From Parietichytrium sp. I65-24A (lineage: Eukaryota > Sar > Bigyra > Thraustochytrida > Thraustochytriidae): DNA of 64,000 nt. Each line of letters opens with the position of its first letter. Positions within the stretch are counted from its first letter, which is position 1. The stretch covers positions 250,317 through 314,316 of the forward strand of contig BLSF01000038.1 in the NCBI GenBank assembly GCA_012862575.1, written 5' to 3'. The notes under the pieces are model-generated. The model ran no database searches, was not told where the DNA came from, and saw only the letters and a list, made by a program, of their open reading frames with translations. Both the position numbers and the translations under genes were made by a program. Shown one piece after another: positions 47,092 to 58,418 of this stretch.

Positions 47092-47128
47092 GTAAAAGCA
47101 AAAGCAAAAGCAACAACAACAACAACAA
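47092..47128 (+). repeat. AAAAGC / AAC repeat before the Ser-Gly protein gene
   Basis: Four AAAAGC-type units followed by five to six CAA/AAC units, about 120 bases before the start codon. It may be an unstructured 5' UTR leader. Confidence 0.85.
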
Positions 47129-47249
47129 AGAGAACGAGAACCTCTGTGACGACAAGGTGAGCAGCGAAGAGTAAAAGTCTCGGTCCAGCTTCAGATCTGA
47201 CCACGCATCCCATTTTCAGTGAATTATCGAGCACGAAGAGGAAACCGCC

Positions 47250-49385
<2,136 letters not shown>

Positions 49386-49727
49386 AGTCGCAGCGCAATA
49401 CCGCCAAGCAACTTGACATAAAATATAGCTCTGGGCGAAGCATACTTACTGAAAATGTAGATAAAAATATTATTAACAGTAAGTTGAAGAAAGAACTTTC
49501 AAGGTCAAAACGAAACAATTTCTCCCATGATCATAAAACTAAGGCTGAAAACGCCTCCTTCTCTTGCATGCTTGACAAAAAAAAGTCTCCTTGAACGAAT
49601 CCATCGTTCTTACTTTCTGCGCTTCTTGAATTTTGCTTTTTGATTAAAATTGACACACACCAAGGAGAGAATTTTCAACGCAGTAGATAAACGGAAGGAG
49701 AGCCGAGTGCTCTGCATGAATCTTGTC
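49386..49727. other. Convergent 3' spacer, Ser-Gly protein / BAP31-like
   Basis: 342 A/T-rich bases between two stop codons. No gene and no exact AATAAA is seen. Confidence 0.55.
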
Positions 49728-50384
49728 TTATTTGTCCTTCTTGTCTTCGGCTGGTGCTTTGTCCAGCTTTTTCTCAAGTTGGTGAATCTGCTCGAGCAAC
49801 CGTTCGTGCTCGCGGTCAAATCCAGCTGCTTGCTTCTTGATGGTCTCCACCTCTCGCTCAGCTTCTTGGAGTTTGGTTTTGAGCTGAACGTTCTCACTGA
49901 GCACCTTCTCCATCTTGGTGGCAGCTTCGGACGAGGACCCGCTCTTCTTGAGACCTTCTACCTCGTCCAGCATCTTTAAAGTCTGTTCGGATGCCGACTT
50001 TGCCTGCTTTTGCGTGGCCATGAGATTCCTTGCCATCTTCTCCTCAGCGGCTTGCGCCCTGACCATCTTGCCGCACAGCACTTGCGCCAACATAAAGCTC
50101 GCGAGCAGCACGCACACCAGCACAGCCCTCAGCACGTTGATCTCCATTCCCATGTACAGCGGGTCGCTCTCGTACATCTGGTTCCGCGGGCGGTAGTCCA
50201 TCATGCCTTTGGCGTTCTCCACGAGCGGCACCAGCGACGTGGCTGCTGCTGCCACCGTCAGCACCAGCCCTGGCTTCAAGGTCAGCACCATTTCCAGCAC
50301 GCCGCGCGGCAGCGGCGACGCGAGGATGCACATCAATACGAAGATACTCACCGCCACACCTTCCGACAGCCCGAAACGCAGCAT
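49728..50384 (-). CDS. BAP31-like ER membrane protein
   Basis: 218 residues. Three hydrophobic segments (about 9-33, 37-55 and 82-106) precede a cytosolic coiled coil (about 115-205, for example ENVQLKTKLQEAEREVETIK). The protein ends in KKDK, a canonical KKxx dilysine signal that returns membrane proteins from Golgi to ER. The segment YRPRNQMYESDPLYMG between segments 2 and 3 matches the R-x-QRN-Y region of BAP29/BAP31. Size, topology and tail signal all fit. BAP31 relatives act in ER export and quality control of membrane proteins. The gene lies directly behind a pyrimidine-rich upstream tract (50396-50602) and is tail to tail with the Ser-Gly protein gene. Confidence 0.82.
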   Translation of the reverse strand: MLRFGLSEGVAVSIFVLMCILASPLPRGVLEMVLTLKPGLVLTVAAAATSLVPLVENAKGMMDYRPRNQMYESDPLYMGMEINVLRAVLVCVLLASFMLAQVLCGKMVRAQAAEEKMARNLMATQKQAKSASEQTLKMLDEVEGLKKSGSSSEAATKMEKVLSENVQLKTKLQEAEREVETIKKQAAGFDREHERLLEQIHQLEKKLDKAPAEDKKDK

Positions 50385-51131
50385 CTTATCTTGTCCAACC
50401 TTCTCCTCCCTCTCCTCCTACTCCTTCTCCTTATTCTCCTTCTCCTTCTCCTTATTCTCCTTCTCCTTCTCCTTCTCCTTCTCCTTCTTCTCTTATTTGG
50501 GCTTCTTCTTGCTCCTCTTCTCTCTCTGTCTCTGTCTCTGTCTTTCTCTTTCGTTTCTCTCTTTCTCTTTAGCTTCTTTCTTTCTTTCTTTCTTTCTTTC
50601 TTTGTTGAGTTTGTTGATGTTTGTTTGTTGGTCGTGCAGTTATTTAGCCTATTTAGCCGCCGGCATAGAGTGCGCCAGGTGTCGCTATGAATTGCCTGAG
50701 CGAGTGCTACCTGGTACTCGGGGTACTCGGGAAGGTACGCGTACGTACGTACGTGCGTAAACAGTCAGAGAGAGTGCGAGTACAGCGCCGCGTACGCTAG
50801 TATATGAGGTGAGGTGAGGGAGTGCCCAGTGAGGCTGGTTACTGGTTGGTTGTCTTCTTTTTGGTGAAAAGGGGCGGGGTTGAAAGCGTTTGGGTTGGAA
50901 TTGGGCGAACGGAACGCTGGGTCTGGCTTGGTTGACTTCAGGGAAAGAATGTGGATGGGCTTCGCGATGGGGAATGGGGGAGGGTGAGAGTTACTGCGAA
51001 GATGATATAGAATTATGAGCTAGGAGGGACAGAGACTGAGACAGAATGAGGCGCTGGTTGCGCCGAAACTATGCAAGTTGCAGGTTGAAAGGCGGAGCAG
51101 AGACAGTGGCCTTGCAGCGTTTGGAGTGGGC
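50385..51131. other. Spacer between BAP31-like and PstS-GPCR genes
   Basis: 747 bases. The BAP31-proximal part is a CTCCTT/CTTT repeat; further out there is TACGTACGTACGTGCG at 50740-50756. No gene is seen. Confidence 0.6.
50396..50602 (-). repeat. Purine tract (GGAGAA, GAAA) immediately upstream of the BAP31-like gene
   Basis: The plus strand is CTCCTTCTCCTT-type repeats, then TCTCTGTCTC, then TTTC units to 50602. On the coding strand this is a ~200-base purine tract ending about 12 bases before the start codon. It is the longest such tract in the window. Confidence 0.95.
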
Positions 51132-54100
51132 TTACACATAGAGATCGCCGTCTTCGTCACTGGCATCAGCATTTGTCTCATACACAGTGCGGTTCTGGCG
51201 AAAGCTATTCTGCGGGCTCCCATTAGCGGCGGCCACGTAGGACTTCTCTTCATTCCCGGTGTTTGAGACGAAAGAGGTGTTGTGATGACGAGCCAGAAAG
51301 GAGTCGTCTCGCGCGTATCTGCTGCCTCCGGTTCCCACTAATATATTACTGCTGGACAGATCGTTGGAACCGCTGTCAGATGCGGTATTCTGCCATCCCC
51401 AGTTGAAGATGAACCAGACTTTTGGAAGAAAGAGAAACAGAACGGGCGTCACTGCGGTGGAGAGCACGATGGCCAGCAGAACGACAAATCTGGCGGTAGG
51501 GTTGTCGCCAGCAATGAATAGAATGGGGATGCCCAGAATTAAAGCCTCAAATGCAGTCACCAGACTAAAGGCGATGTATCGCCCCTCGCCATACTCTGAT
51601 GGAATCCGGCGGGACTTGTAGATCAAGAGTAGGCCGTATAGCAAGATACCAAGGCACACCGCTGCCAATGGCGTTCCGACAAAGCCCATGTCGGCAGTAC
51701 ACAAACCGTACGATTCGATCACTTCATTGGAAAGAGGGTCCGTCTTGACGGGGAATCGCTGCCAGGTGAGACGGCCGGGCTCGTAAAATATCCAGAGGAG
51801 GTTGAGCCCGATGACGACAAAGATAAGCATGATCTGGTACATCTGCATGCGCTTATTGGTGATGTAAACGCGCTTGAGCTTCGGATTGTTGAAAATCTTT
51901 TCCAATCGCCATGTCTTGAGCCACAGAGAGCTATAGAGGATGACAAACCCAATTGTGTAGAGAAATGGCGCAGCCATGCACGCAGCGTCAACAAGGGCCG
52001 ATTCGTCATCGTTGCTTTGCATGGAAAGCGGGATGATGGCCAGGACGCAAAATGTAGCACCCACGAGGATCTGGATCATGAAAGGCGGCGAAGAGATCAA
52101 GACGATTTTCCGCTTGCGGTTATGGTGAGTCCAGACCGCCAGAAAAACGAACAATGCAAAGCACAAACCGCACAATGCATATGCGAGATAGACCAATCCA
52201 GCTGGGATGTTGTTGTACTCGAAATCGGGCAGGAGAATGCTGGTGTATGTCGAATCTGAGTAGCATGATATCGTTTTCAGGGTCAGCAGGGTTGCACTAG
52301 ATAGCGCTCGAAGGTTGTAAAGGGGGAGAAGCCCTTGGGAGACAAGCGGCTCGGAAACATCGACCCCGCTACGGGACAGAAACACATCGTAAATGAAGCC
52401 AACCATGGATGCAATGTCTTCGCCACTTCCAACACCAGTTCCGCACTCATTAGATTTGGCATAGTAGGTCGCCCGGGTTACAATTGTCGTCGATGCAGAG
52501 AGGGGATAGCAGCCAGCCTTGTCTCCAGTCAAGTCAACCATGTCTACGAAGGTCGATGATCCCTCGACCGTGAGGCTAGTGCTTGCATCGTAGCACGCCT
52601 CGAGGCTATCGGTTGAGGGCTCCACGGCGTTTGTGCTCGAGCTCACGTAAAGCCTCACTTTACCGACATCTGACCGAAGCTGAACGTCTCCTACGAACAC
52701 TGTAAAAGCAATTGAATATGCCTCTGTAGCTATTGCAGATAGCTTCTGAGTGTTGTCTTTCTTGATGTAGCTGTCAGAACTGGGAACGATTTCGAAGGTG
52801 GAATCACCTGTGATTGTCCGCACCAAACTCACAAAGTAAGTTTCCAGTTCCGATTGTTCCTCAGTGCCAATCACAGCGATCGAATGGTTCATATCCGCTA
52901 AAAAGGCATTGTCTTTGACAATATCTGCGTGATTCCAAATCTTAATTTCGCCGCTTAGAATTTTCGCCAACGTGGACACCGACAAAGTGAGCTGATTTGT
53001 TGAGCTGTCCACAGCGCAATTTGCCTCGGATGTGTCACTCGAGCCACAAAAGTTCACCACTGCTCCCAGCGCAATCTGAGCAAACGGCAGAGCCACCACG
53101 GACAGCTCAGACTGCATGGAGCTGATCTTTTTCTGAATGTCGGTTTCGGAAGTGTGCACAATTGCAATATCGGCGGGCTCATCCAACAGGAGCTTGTCGA
53201 GGGCATCTGAGCTGGTGTCTTCGAGGGTCTCGCTGCCAAAGACAACTTCGGTGTTGGTGACTGAGTAAGAGCGGCGATACTGGGCCATGATGTCGTCTAG
53301 ATCACTAATACCTGCAAGATCAATTTTTGCAACTGTATCGCTGGGGTCGACATACACGAGTGTCCCATTGTTGTAAAGCATATCTGCCTTGATACGGGCT
53401 ATTACAACATCTCGAATCGTCTCAGTGAGGGGAGCAAAGCCAAGGTCCTTGGCTAGCTGGCGTGCTACGTCACTTTCGTAAAACCACAGAAAGAAGTTTT
53501 GAGTTGCGAGTCGTGCTTCGTCAGAGGAGGCCGACTCGGCTTTGCGAATGATAAAGTATGTGTACCCAACGATTGGCCAAGCTTGGGAACCCACGGCGTT
53601 GGAAATATCGGCGACAAGCCTCTCCTTGTGCTCTGTCCCAAAGTCCAAGCCACGTTCCACCATTGCATTTTCCACGGACACGGTGTTTGGGGCGACTGGT
53701 TCGGAGCCTTCCTTTTTCAATAGACTGGCGCACGCAAGCCCGATCGACAAAGCCTCGCCGAGTACTGAGTACCCGATTGAGCCGGAAGTTAAGGCGACAT
53801 AGCCAGCAACGCCGACATTGGACTCGTGCTTTACTACATCGGCATTGTACGCGCTGTTATCCGAGCTGTTGCCGACTTGGGCGCCGAATTCCGCTTCAAA
53901 TTCTGACAACGCACTTTTAAAGATCTGGCTTGTCCCCGAATCCTCGGCGCGCACTACCACAGAAATCTCTCCCGCGTTCTTTAGCGCAGCAACGACACTG
54001 GCATCAGGGTTGAGAGCCAAGATGTCGTCATCGTCCCATCTTGTGATACTGCCAGGAAGGCAAGTGTAGCTGCTGTTGGAGATGCATTTGCGAAAGATGC

Positions 54101-54494
54101 GGGCTGTGATTTCTCCCGTGAGTACCAATGTATGGCCGAGCTCGTCAAGAGCAGGAAGATTGTATATGATCGCCACGGCTCCAGCAACTGAAGGATACGA
54201 CTGGATGTCCGTGTACGTCTCGTAATCCTCGTCGCTGAACGCCGAATCAGAGCCTCCCCAGTCAATAGTGCTTGCGGACGTGGTGCAGTCGCCCTTGATC
54301 ATGCATTTGCCTTTGCCGGAGCCCACACCGACATAACTAAACTGCGCGCCAGGGTCCCGAAATCTGTATGCGAAGAGCGCATTCTGGTACAATCTCAGAG
54401 GAAAGGTGCCTCCAGCCGCATTTACTTGGATCTTTGCTTCGGCCTCGCTCGATACATGTGCCAACACCGCGAGCGCCACGAAAATTGCCTTCAT
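51132..54494 (-). CDS. Class C GPCR with tandem PstS-like (phosphate-binding) ectodomain
   Basis: 1120 residues from ATG 54494, which starts a signal peptide (MKAIFVALAVLAHVSSEAEA); the frame is open 11 codons upstream. Domain 1 (about 20-395) is a PstS-like periplasmic binding fold. It keeps the motifs that hold phosphate in bacterial PstS: GGTFP at 28-32, GVGSGKG at 56-62, IDWGGSD at 77-83 and RAEDSGTS at 182-189. Domain 2 (about 405-690) is a second PstS-like fold (STLAKILSGEIKIWNHADIV near 505) in which the Arg-Ser-Gly-Thr motif is degenerate. Seven membrane segments follow (about 763-1030), with class C (7tm_3, GABA-B-like) character (VYLAYALCGLCFALFVFLAV, WLKTWRLEKIFNNPKLKRVY). The Ser/Asp-rich cytosolic tail is about 90 residues. 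There is no cysteine-rich linker domain. A surface phosphate or oxyanion receptor signalling through G proteins is inferred. Confidence 0.85.
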   Translation of the reverse strand: MKAIFVALAVLAHVSSEAEAKIQVNAAGGTFPLRLYQNALFAYRFRDPGAQFSYVGVGSGKGKCMIKGDCTTSASTIDWGGSDSAFSDEDYETYTDIQSYPSVAGAVAIIYNLPALDELGHTLVLTGEITARIFRKCISNSSYTCLPGSITRWDDDDILALNPDASVVAALKNAGEISVVVRAEDSGTSQIFKSALSEFEAEFGAQVGNSSDNSAYNADVVKHESNVGVAGYVALTSGSIGYSVLGEALSIGLACASLLKKEGSEPVAPNTVSVENAMVERGLDFGTEHKERLVADISNAVGSQAWPIVGYTYFIIRKAESASSDEARLATQNFFLWFYESDVARQLAKDLGFAPLTETIRDVVIARIKADMLYNNGTLVYVDPSDTVAKIDLAGISDLDDIMAQYRRSYSVTNTEVVFGSETLEDTSSDALDKLLLDEPADIAIVHTSETDIQKKISSMQSELSVVALPFAQIALGAVVNFCGSSDTSEANCAVDSSTNQLTLSVSTLAKILSGEIKIWNHADIVKDNAFLADMNHSIAVIGTEEQSELETYFVSLVRTITGDSTFEIVPSSDSYIKKDNTQKLSAIATEAYSIAFTVFVGDVQLRSDVGKVRLYVSSSTNAVEPSTDSLEACYDASTSLTVEGSSTFVDMVDLTGDKAGCYPLSASTTIVTRATYYAKSNECGTGVGSGEDIASMVGFIYDVFLSRSGVDVSEPLVSQGLLPLYNLRALSSATLLTLKTISCYSDSTYTSILLPDFEYNNIPAGLVYLAYALCGLCFALFVFLAVWTHHNRKRKIVLISSPPFMIQILVGATFCVLAIIPLSMQSNDDESALVDAACMAAPFLYTIGFVILYSSLWLKTWRLEKIFNNPKLKRVYITNKRMQMYQIMLIFVVIGLNLLWIFYEPGRLTWQRFPVKTDPLSNEVIESYGLCTADMGFVGTPLAAVCLGILLYGLLLIYKSRRIPSEYGEGRYIAFSLVTAFEALILGIPILFIAGDNPTARFVVLLAIVLSTAVTPVLFLFLPKVWFIFNWGWQNTASDSGSNDLSSSNILVGTGGSRYARDDSFLARHHNTSFVSNTGNEEKSYVAAANGSPQNSFRQNRTVYETNADASDEDGDLYV

Positions 54495-55982
54495 CATCGC
54501 TCGCTGCTCGATGTTCCGCGCGCACATATAGAGATCTGCTGGGCCAGTTCCTTCGACCTCTTATGGCGCAGGCCCTGAGACGGTAAGTACTGCACCTCCG
54601 TATTGGGAACTAGAGTAGTGCGGAGCGCGGTCAAGGCGCCCTGAAAGCTTGTGTGAAAACGTCTTTGAAAGACCATTTCTAAAGAAGGAAGAGTGGTGAT
54701 GCGTTTCTTCTTTCACCTTACTCCTCGCTTGATTGCGAGTCAGTCAATCAGTCAGTGCTCACTCGCCAGAACAGCCTGCCAGTCCAGCAGCGTTCTTTCT
54801 ATGCGCGACGTAGCGTAGAGTCCAAAATACTTCTCACGGGCTTTCCAGTTCCACCTTCACCCTTCACTCACGGTGCTACAATACCGTGGCACTGTACAGC
54901 CTCACTCACGGCCACCCTCGCGGAATGGCAGATTCTAAAAGAGACGAACGCAGAGGCAAATGTAGACAAATGCGCAAAGCAGAGTTGTTGGCGGCGATAG
55001 CGGGATGGCAGTGAGAATCTATCCTCTCATCTTCCAACCTCTGTATGTGCAGGGTGGATTCTCGCAGGAGACACCTCACTTGATTCCAAGCTTGATTCAC
55101 CCATGGCGCTTCTCTGCATCTTGGCGTGGTGATCATTCCGCCACCAGTAGATCCTTCGTCTTAATTCTGCAAACCTCATGTCTCCGCCAGGACGGGTCAA
55201 CTCGTCAACATAAAAACAATTTGCCGGGAGTTGTAGCATTTACCCTGGTGCACACAAAGGACCACGCGCGCCGACACTTACTCAGGCCCACGAAAGGTGT
55301 CGCGCAGGAGAGCGGTCGATAGGATCAGTTTTTGGTGACTTGGTACTGAGTAGCTGTTCACTCTGTTGACGGTGGTCCAGGCGAGCGGCTGCTTCTGCAA
55401 AGTGACTCGGCTGTTGGCCAGCTCGAACTGTGCTCGTTTCAACATCGCCAAGTCGAACTATTTTTTAATTATATTTATACTTTTTAAAAAAAGCCTTCAC
55501 TTTTGAGACAGCGTAAGAGACCCGCGACAAATAGGTTAAAGAAAGTTCTCGGCCGAGCTAATTTTTACATGTTTTGCTCTTTCTGAAAATCTCTGACTTC
55601 TAAATTCTAATTCCGATCGCATCATTATCATCATTCTCAGCCAGTTCTTTTAGTCTCCTGCTTCAAAAGTCACAGTCAATTACTTCTGAGTCTATCATAC
55701 GCAAAAGCAGACATCGCACATCAAGATTCCTCTCCTCCTTCCTTTCGAATCTCTTCACCTGTACTGAGTACTAGTACTAGCAATAGCACAGCAGAGGTGT
55801 GCACCTATGGGTTGGTACTAGTACTTGTACGGGTGCTAGTACGCAAGATTCGTTGATGATTTACAGTGCCACAGTGAATTATGGTACCGAAGGATTAGTC
55901 TAAAATCTAGTCTTTATGGCCCGAGGACGCCTGGCGTAGCTGTTGCAGCTAGTGTCCGAGTTGTCTGAGTTGTTTGCTTGCT

Positions 55983-56034
55983 TGTGATTGATTGATAATT
56001 GATTTTGATTGATTGAGATTGATTGAGATTGAGG
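55983..56034 (+). repeat. TGATT-based degenerate repeat
   Basis: TGATTGATTGATAATTGATTT followed by GATTGATTGAGATTGATTGAG. A/T-rich slippage repeat, non-coding. Confidence 0.85.
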
Positions 56035-56859
56035 GAAATGAGAGAGAAATGAAAGAGGAAGCTAGCAAAGGGTTTTACATGCTGCGTCATATGAGCTGCG
56101 TCGAGATGACGAGATGACGAGATGACTGACAAGATCCTCGACGATTTTTTCTTTCACAGAGGGAGAAGGAATCAACGCAAATCATCTGGTACGGAAACGA
56201 CAGAAACGATTGGCTCTTGCGCCAGTACACTGTCCTCGAGACAGGTCTGTGGACAACCACTACTGTATGGCGCCTCTGAAAATTTCTGAAACCACAGAAC
56301 TGGCTGGCACCTCGTACATTTCAAAGATATCCAAGAGTCGGCAGCATCGAGCACAGATGTCATTGCCATTTGCCATTGCCATTGCTCTTGGATGACTAGA
56401 TCAACGAACGCCGTGACAGCAGAATGGCATCATCAGAACTCAGAAACTAAGAGAAATCGACAGTTTCAGCGGAGGCGACTCTGAAACACAGTAGCAGCAG
56501 AGATCAAAATTCAACAAAACAATGTTTCGAAAACATCTCACATTTCGTAACCTGTCTTATGTTGCCATACTCCAGTGACTCGGCTAGTGACATCTTTAGG
56601 CTCCTCCGACATTGCGCAGATGAACACTTCTATTATTCGCGATCATAGAACCATTCCTCATGTATTTGGTTCTCAATAGCAAGCTCTATGCTACCCAGTT
56701 GATTGGTTGTGAACTCCACCGTTCCTAACGCGCCATGTAAGTTGGATAGGGCTCCCCAGCGCGTACACTTGACCGTCCTCGTTACTTGGTTGTAATACTG
56801 CGCGGTAGTGTAAGGTTGCATACAGGTGCATACGGTCTGCGTACGGTCTGCATAGGTAC

Positions 56860-56909
56860 AGAGAAAGAGAGAGAGTGAAGGAAAGAAAGAAAGTCGGAAA
56901 GAAAGAAAG
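56860..56909 (+). repeat. GA/GAAA purine tract abutting the eIF4A-III start
   Basis: A nearly uninterrupted purine run (GAGAAAGAGAGAGAG, then GAAA units) ending at the base before ATG 56910. It is therefore almost certainly transcribed as 5' UTR. Confidence 0.95.
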
Positions 56910-58190
56910 ATGAGCTCGAAAGGCAGCAAGAGGCAGCGCGAAAGCGGAGAAGGAGAGCGCGAGAAGCGAAGTCGGCGCGATGGATCAGGTATCGTTTCGG
57001 CGAAGAGCTCGCTAAGAGATGTAGGCGAGAAGGACATTTCACAGAACGAGGAGGTGGCCATCTTCAAGAGCTTTGACGATATGGGGCTCAAGGAGGAGCT
57101 TCTGAAGGGGATCTACTCGTTCGGGTACGAAAAGCCCTCCGCCATTCAAGAGCGTGCGATTGTGCCCATTTTAAAAGGAAGGGATTTGATCGCGCAGAGC
57201 CAGAGCGGTACTGGAAAGACCGCGGTTTTTTGCATCGGGATGCTGCAGGTGGTGAACAACAAAGAGCGCAGTGTGCAGGCCGTGGTGCTTTCTCCAACTC
57301 GCGAGCTTGCCGAGCAGACCCACAGCGTGGTGACAGCCCTTGGAAGTTCCATGAATATCAAATGCCATGTGTGTATCGGAGGCAAGCGGCTCGGGGAAGA
57401 TATTCGCGAGCTTGAGAGCGGCGTGCACGTTGTGTCCGGGACGCCGGGCCGTATCTTCGATTTGATCAGAAGGCAGGCGTTGAAAACTCAGGGCATCAAG
57501 CAGTTTGTAATTGATGAAGCCGACGAGCTCTTGCAGCGCGGCTTCCAAGAGCAGATATACGACATATACAGATACCTACCTTCGACAGTGCAGGTGGTAC
57601 TCATTAGTGCCACAATGCCCAAAGACGTGTTTCAGCTGGCCAAAAAGATGACGAGCAACCCTTTGTATATTCTAGTGAAACGAGATGAGCTTTCGCTCGA
57701 CGCCATTAAGCAATACCATGTTGACGTCGAGAAAGAGGAGTGGAAATTCGACACTCTCTGTGATTTGTACGACATGCTCACCATCACCCAAGCCGTCATC
57801 TTCTGCAACACGAGAAAGAAGGTGGACTGGCTCTCGCAGGAGATGAAGAACGCGGGATTTACAGTAACGTCTATGCATGGGGACATGGAGCAAAAGGAGC
57901 GCGATGCGACCATGAACGAATTTAGATCCGGTGCCAGCCGCGTCTTGATCACCACTGACCTTTGGGGCCGAGGAATTGATGTGCAACAAGTGTCTCTAGT
58001 TATCTGTTTTGACTTGCCATCGAATCGAGAGAATTACTTGCACCGCATCGGCCGTTCTGGCCGATTTGGACGGAAAGGTGTTGCAATAAATTTCGTTACA
58101 GACGAGGACTGGGAAACTTTGCGAGGAATCGAGAGGCACTACAAGATCAAAATTCCCGAGATGCCGATGAGTATTGCTGACTACATGTAG
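56910..58190 (+). CDS. EIF4A3: DEAD-box RNA helicase eIF4A-III (exon junction complex)
   Basis: 426 residues, the usual length plus a charged N-terminus. All helicase motifs are present: Q-motif region ([14 protein letters not shown]), Walker A ([10 protein letters not shown]), [16 protein letters not shown] box (FVIDEADEL), SAT (LISATMP), RGIDV and [13 protein letters not shown]. The C-terminal half, with [36 protein letters not shown] and the end [10 protein letters not shown], matches eIF4A-III rather than the translation factors eIF4A-I/II. The protein clamps spliced mRNA as core of the exon junction complex and acts in nuclear RNA processing. It is kept even though most genes here have no introns. 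The start follows a purine-rich leader directly. Confidence 0.95.
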   Translation: MSSKGSKRQRESGEGEREKRSRRDGSGIVSAKSSLRDVGEKDISQNEEVAIFKSFDDMGLKEELLKGIYSFGYEKPSAIQERAIVPILKGRDLIAQSQSGTGKTAVFCIGMLQVVNNKERSVQAVVLSPTRELAEQTHSVVTALGSSMNIKCHVCIGGKRLGEDIRELESGVHVVSGTPGRIFDLIRRQALKTQGIKQFVIDEADELLQRGFQEQIYDIYRYLPSTVQVVLISATMPKDVFQLAKKMTSNPLYILVKRDELSLDAIKQYHVDVEKEEWKFDTLCDLYDMLTITQAVIFCNTRKKVDWLSQEMKNAGFTVTSMHGDMEQKERDATMNEFRSGASRVLITTDLWGRGIDVQQVSLVICFDLPSNRENYLHRIGRSGRFGRKGVAINFVTDEDWETLRGIERHYKIKIPEMPMSIADYM

Positions 58191-58412
58191 TATAGCTCTT
58201 TCTCTTGGCTCCCGTGCAGAGTACGGTATCGAAGCCGCGCATTCAGTTGCTCAGGCACGCAGCGATGGAAGAGACTGGCTCCTTGTCCTTGAAGCGCCCT
58301 GTTTGCCTCAGATCACCCCTCGGCGCTTCTATGCCAAACTGAGAAGGAGGCAAATAAGTTTTTCTGAGCGCTGTTGGCTGCCATCAGATGTAAATTCGCA
58401 AGTCGAAGTATA

Positions 58413-58418
58413 AATAAA
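58413..58418 (+). promoter_or_regulatory. Possible eIF4A-III polyadenylation signal
   Basis: AATAAA in the context TATAAATAAAGAAAAG, 222 bases after the stop codon. It is the best polyadenylation-signal candidate in the window. Confidence 0.45.

Larger units (their letters stand above)
45293..47249. other. Spacer between DONSON and the Ser-Gly protein gene
   Basis: 1.96 kb. It contains a plus-strand AATAAA at 45581-45586, a 16-bp perfect hairpin at 45718-45758, and an AAAAGC/AAC repeat at 47092-47128 just before the next gene. A minus-strand frame of 205 codons (46399-47016) has a Cys/Ser/Arg-rich, low-quality translation and no recognisable family; I do not call it a gene. Confidence 0.6.
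54495..56909. other. Divergent spacer, PstS-GPCR / eIF4A-III
   Basis: 2.4 kb without a supported gene. It contains GTACTAGTAC-type repeats at 55760-55845, a TGATTGAT/GATTGAGATT repeat at 55983-56034, GACGAGAT repeats near 56104-56125, and the purine tract at 56860-56909 that abuts the eIF4A-III start. Confidence 0.6.
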
